Assembly: GCA_020226215.1 (NCBI GenBank)
Contig: CM035227.1
Span: 23,687,866 to 23,751,865 of the forward strand
Direction: 5' to 3'
Origin: Sindora glabra
Taxonomy: Eukaryota > Streptophyta > Magnoliopsida > Fabales > Fabaceae
DNA: 64,000 nucleotides
Shown: positions 60,464-64,000 of the stretch, piece after piece
Layout: each line of letters starts with the position of its first letter
Numbering within the stretch: the first letter of the stretch is position 1
Translations under genes and position numbers: made by a program
The notes under the pieces: generated by a model
Seen by the model: the letters and a program-made list of their open reading frames with translations, nothing else
Databases searched by the model: none
Told to the model about the DNA's origin: nothing

Positions 60464-62722
60464 TATTTACTTCTGAATCCTTGGTTCACCAACAATTTGT
60501 ATCTATATTTGCTGCAAGTTTCTCCAAAACAATCTCTCCGGTTCAAGTAATTATCCAACCCCTTCTCTGAGTTTTGCTTGTACCCATGATTAAACGTGGT
60601 TTTGGATTCTACTTGGGATCCTTATCACCACATATATTGCTTCAGATAGTTTGAATTGTTTTCATTTCTAATTATCTCATGCAAGTGTCTGGCTAGATTT
60701 GATATATAAGAGAAGTCTAGATATCTGGTTCCAAATATCTTTAATTTTATCTTTTTATAGATTTTTTAATCTAGAAGTTTTCAATCAAGTTTAATTTGAA
60801 CTCTAGAATTTGTGTGAATAGATAAAATGCTAATGGAAATAATGGTGGGAGAGAGCATCCCAGAGGTCTGAAGAGATAGATAGAGATATGAAAGAGAGCA
60901 AATTTCCTCCTTAATCTTGCCAAAAGACATCAATTGCTCTCACAGGCACAGTTTTTATGAAAGAGACAGCCTCTTAGCCAGTCCCCACACCTTTGGACAT
61001 CAATATTAATTTCATTTTGATTCTATATATCATCCTTCGGGCAGTTTTACCTCAATGGCCTGGTAAGTGATACAAAACCCCCCTGTTGTTCCATATGTGA
61101 AAAAGGATGGTCATCTCTGCTCATTTAATTAAATGAAAAAATTATCCTATTAATTTAAAAATAATAAAGTAATAAAAGATAGTAAAATTAATTTCATATG
61201 AAAGTAAGAATTACGTATATATAAAATACAAACCACACTCATTTATTTTAATTTCATTCATACTCTTTATATTTTTTAAAATATATATTCATCTTCTTTG
61301 TTAAGGAAAGGTTTGTATTTGTTTAAAATTAATGGAAAGAATTAATGTATATTTTAAAAATAAAATATAATTATATAATTATTGTAAGCTGAGGAAGAAA
61401 TAAATGTAACTTGCCAAGAAAAGAGAAAGTAATGGAATTCCCCTCTTCCTTGTTCCGTACTTGTCGAATTTTATTAATAACAATCCTTTTTTAGTTTTCA
61501 GAGGAATAAGCAAAAGTGTCCCGTGGAATTTAAGGTTATGATTATGTTACCAAAAAATAATAAAATGATGATGAATTATGACTATAGAAATTATCATATA
61601 ATTATAATGTTATGCATTGTATAGCTATTAGATACATTAATAATAAAAGCGGTTAAATCATTAAATGTAAAAATTAATTATCGAATTATGACAATAGAAA
61701 TTATTGTATAATTATAATGTTATGTTTGGTACATTTATTAGATACATTAATAGTAAGAATAGTTAAATAATTAAATATGTACATTTAAAAATCGATAATT
61801 GAATTTTAAATATAAAAAAATACAAAATTTTTAAAAGATGTTAAATGTCATTTGAATCACACTTGTGTATACATTAAGTCACTTGTTACTTCTGTTATCA
61901 TAAATAATAAAAAATAAAATAAAAGGTGACCACTTTGCTATGTTAAAGTAACAAAATATCCCTTGACACAAAAAGATAGATCGACAGGGAGGGGAGAGAG
62001 ACATGCCCTACGAAGCAAGCGAAGATTATCTTATGCATGCTGTGGCCAGGTCTCATGAAATTGATCGAAGGCACGCAAAATTCCATTAGAAAGTTTGGAA
62101 AATCCTTACGAAAGAAAGATGACTGCTCCACTTTTATGCTACGAGATTGCCTAAGTAATGTGGATCACAGAGTTATCATCGTATTTGGAACCAATCAGTG
62201 AGATTTTGTTGATAATATTGGTTGACCAGATAAACTTGCACGAATCTGGTGCAGCCTGGGCCTAATCTCTACATACAATATTTATGATGAAGAAGGAAGC
62301 TACGTATGAACCATATGAATCACTCCTGCTGGCGTCTTCGAGGCCTGGAATAGATTAGATCTCCGTTATGTTGATGTTGAGGCTTTGTCTCAATATGACA
62401 TACGAATAAGCTGGGAAGTGTCCTAACGCAAGTGGTACACTCATAGATTAGAGGGCCCTATTATTGGGTAAATGACAATTTAATCAACGACCAAAGGGAC
62501 CTCTTTTTGTTTTGCTGCTGCTGTTGCTATGTTGAAAATAATTGCTTCTTCTCACTCGCCTAAGTTGCGGAAAGGTGACAGAGTTAGTTGTATTCCCCGT
62601 AACTAAGTTATACGTATTTATTCAATTAAAAGGGAAATACATTTTTTATTATTATATATTAATGTTTATATGGATCAAACCCGTCTAAGATACAAAACAT
62701 GCAATGGGAATTTTGGAGTACT
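60464..62722. other. Intergenic DNA; no gene recognised
   Basis: About 60470-61110 and 61930-62590 have near-normal base composition but only short frames in all readings, with no motif I know. The rest is AT-rich. These patches could hold non-coding transcripts or unrecognised gene remnants. Confidence 0.4.
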
Positions 62723-63114
62723 TTTACAAACATTACCTATCACATATATATCAATCAAGTACAGGTTAGTTTGTCGAATAATTTGACCCATTGATTTCTC
62801 CCCAATCATGTATTAATATTTTTTCCGTTTATTATTTCTATTCTAATTTATTAATTCGACACTTAAAAATTAATTGTTAACAATTTCATTATTAAAAAAA
62901 ATAAAATAATTTTAAACTTTACAAACATTACCTATCACATATATATCAATCAAGTACAGGTTAGTTTGTCGAATAATTTGACCCATTGATTTCTCCCCAA
63001 TCATGTATTAATATTTTTTCCGTTTATTATTTCTATTCTAATTTATTAATTCGACACTTAAAAATTAATTGTTAACAATTTCATTATTAAAAAAATAAAA
63101 TAATTTTAAACTTA
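62723..63114 (+). repeat. Near-identical 195-bp tandem duplication
   Basis: 62723-62917 and 62918-63114 both read TTTACAAACATTACCTATCA through to ATAATTTTAAACTT. The only difference I see is one A in a poly-A run. Either a very recent duplication or an assembly artefact. Confidence 0.95.
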
Positions 63115-64000
63115 AGAAGAAAAAATTATAATATATTATTTATACAATAATATATTGATATATTATTAGATTTAATTATGTATCATATTTTTTAAAATTA
63201 AATTTATTACATTATATGGTAGTACACTAATACATTTTGAAATTTTCATTTAAGAAATAAAAGTAACATTAGAAATCGGATAGAATTTGAATGGAAAAAC
63301 GAAAAAGATATAAATTTTACGAGCTAATTGAATGAATTAATGAAATATCAAGAGAGAAAAGCAATAGTTCGTATTTGTTCAACTCCGTTGTGGGTATGTT
63401 CCAGCTTGGGATGATCTTTTTCAACTCCGTGAATGTGACAAATATTGTTTGATAATTTTTTTTTTTGCCATAAAACATTGTTTGATAATTACCACCATAC
63501 ACATGATAATACGATTATGGCTGACGCCATGGAAACAAAATTGATGTCATAACCGTTATTGTCAGTTAGAGACATTTACTTAAATTATTCGGTAGGTTGA
63601 TTCGGTAATAGGTCGGATGCGGTAAAATGAACATTTTACCGTTGGTAAGAATGATTGCTTCATTCGAGAGACCACATGTTGAGCTGCCGCGTATGTCCAC
63701 ATCTAATTGTTCGCAGCCTGTTTCTATCATCATTACCATCATCATCATCATCATTTTTTCTTTAATAAATCGATGGGGCTTAAATTTAGAAAGTGCAAAA
63801 TACAACTAAGTCCCTAATATATGGCTTGATGTCAAACAATCTCTTAAAATTTTAAACTCTCGTAAAATTTTAAGAAAAGTAAAATTATTAAATTTTCAAC
63901 TAAAAATAGAAAAAGATAAAGATGATGACTTTCTTTTATTATTTTTAATATAATAAAATTAAAGAAGTAATAAAAAAAATAAAAGAAGTACCAATTTAAT
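63115..64000. other. Right edge of the window; no gene recognised
   Basis: AT-rich, with a less AT-rich patch at about 63500-63770 containing an (ATC)n run at about 63727-63753. Short frames there carry no recognisable motif. Confidence 0.5.

Noticed and set aside
63727..63753. (ATC)n run read as a coding Met/Ile stretch
   Set aside because: Simple-sequence repeat giving low-complexity peptides on both strands.

Overview
This is a 64 kb piece of nuclear DNA from a flowering plant, most likely a eudicot. The evidence is three spliced genes with GT-AG introns and plant-specific products, very AT-rich intergenic DNA with (AT)n microsatellites, and plant transposable elements of the MULE, CACTA and Ty1/Copia types. 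I do not name a species.

Three host genes are recognisable, all on the minus strand. (1) Left edge to 4317: a Raf-like MAP kinase kinase kinase of the EDR1/SIS8 type. Its N-terminal regulatory half is complete, and it runs off the window just inside the kinase glycine loop. (2) 23791-30206: a complete 15-exon gene for the glycine decarboxylase P-protein, the mitochondrial PLP enzyme of photorespiration, predicted at 1049 aa. (3) 57228-58979: a complete 3-exon B-class GATA factor with an LLM domain (GNC/CGA1 type), predicted at 285 aa. Its first intron appears to be GC-AG. The genes are unrelated in pathway; P-protein and GNC-type GATA factors both belong to green-tissue biology, but nothing here shows co-regulation.

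Most of the rest is mobile or duplicated DNA. At 5540-7726 is a non-autonomous MULE-like element with terminal inverted repeats (TIRs) of about 205 bp and a degenerate 9-bp target duplication. At 10075-21085 is an 11 kb MULE with diverged TIRs and an 8-of-9 matching target duplication. It carries a broken MuDR-type transposase and a broken plant-mobile-domain gene in tandem. Its subterminal regions hold GC-rich palindromic arrays built on GGCGCC, and its leader holds tandem repeats of about 145 bp. At 49259-55780 is a decayed Ty1/Copia retrotransposon with both LTRs. It is split by a short SINE-like insertion and by a 3 kb insertion that itself holds a non-autonomous CACTA element (53452-55028) with a perfect 3-bp target duplication and palindromic subterminal arrays.

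The remaining intergenic DNA (30.3-49.2 kb and 60.5-64 kb) is AT-rich. It holds several MITE-like repeats and direct duplications, including a tandem duplication of about 580 bp just upstream of the GATA gene and a near-identical 195-bp tandem duplication at 62723-63114. I found no tRNA, rRNA or CRISPR locus. The most unusual structure is the 11 kb MULE with its GGCGCC palindrome arrays, a second internal terminus-like sequence and the linked plant-mobile-domain gene. It looks inactive.
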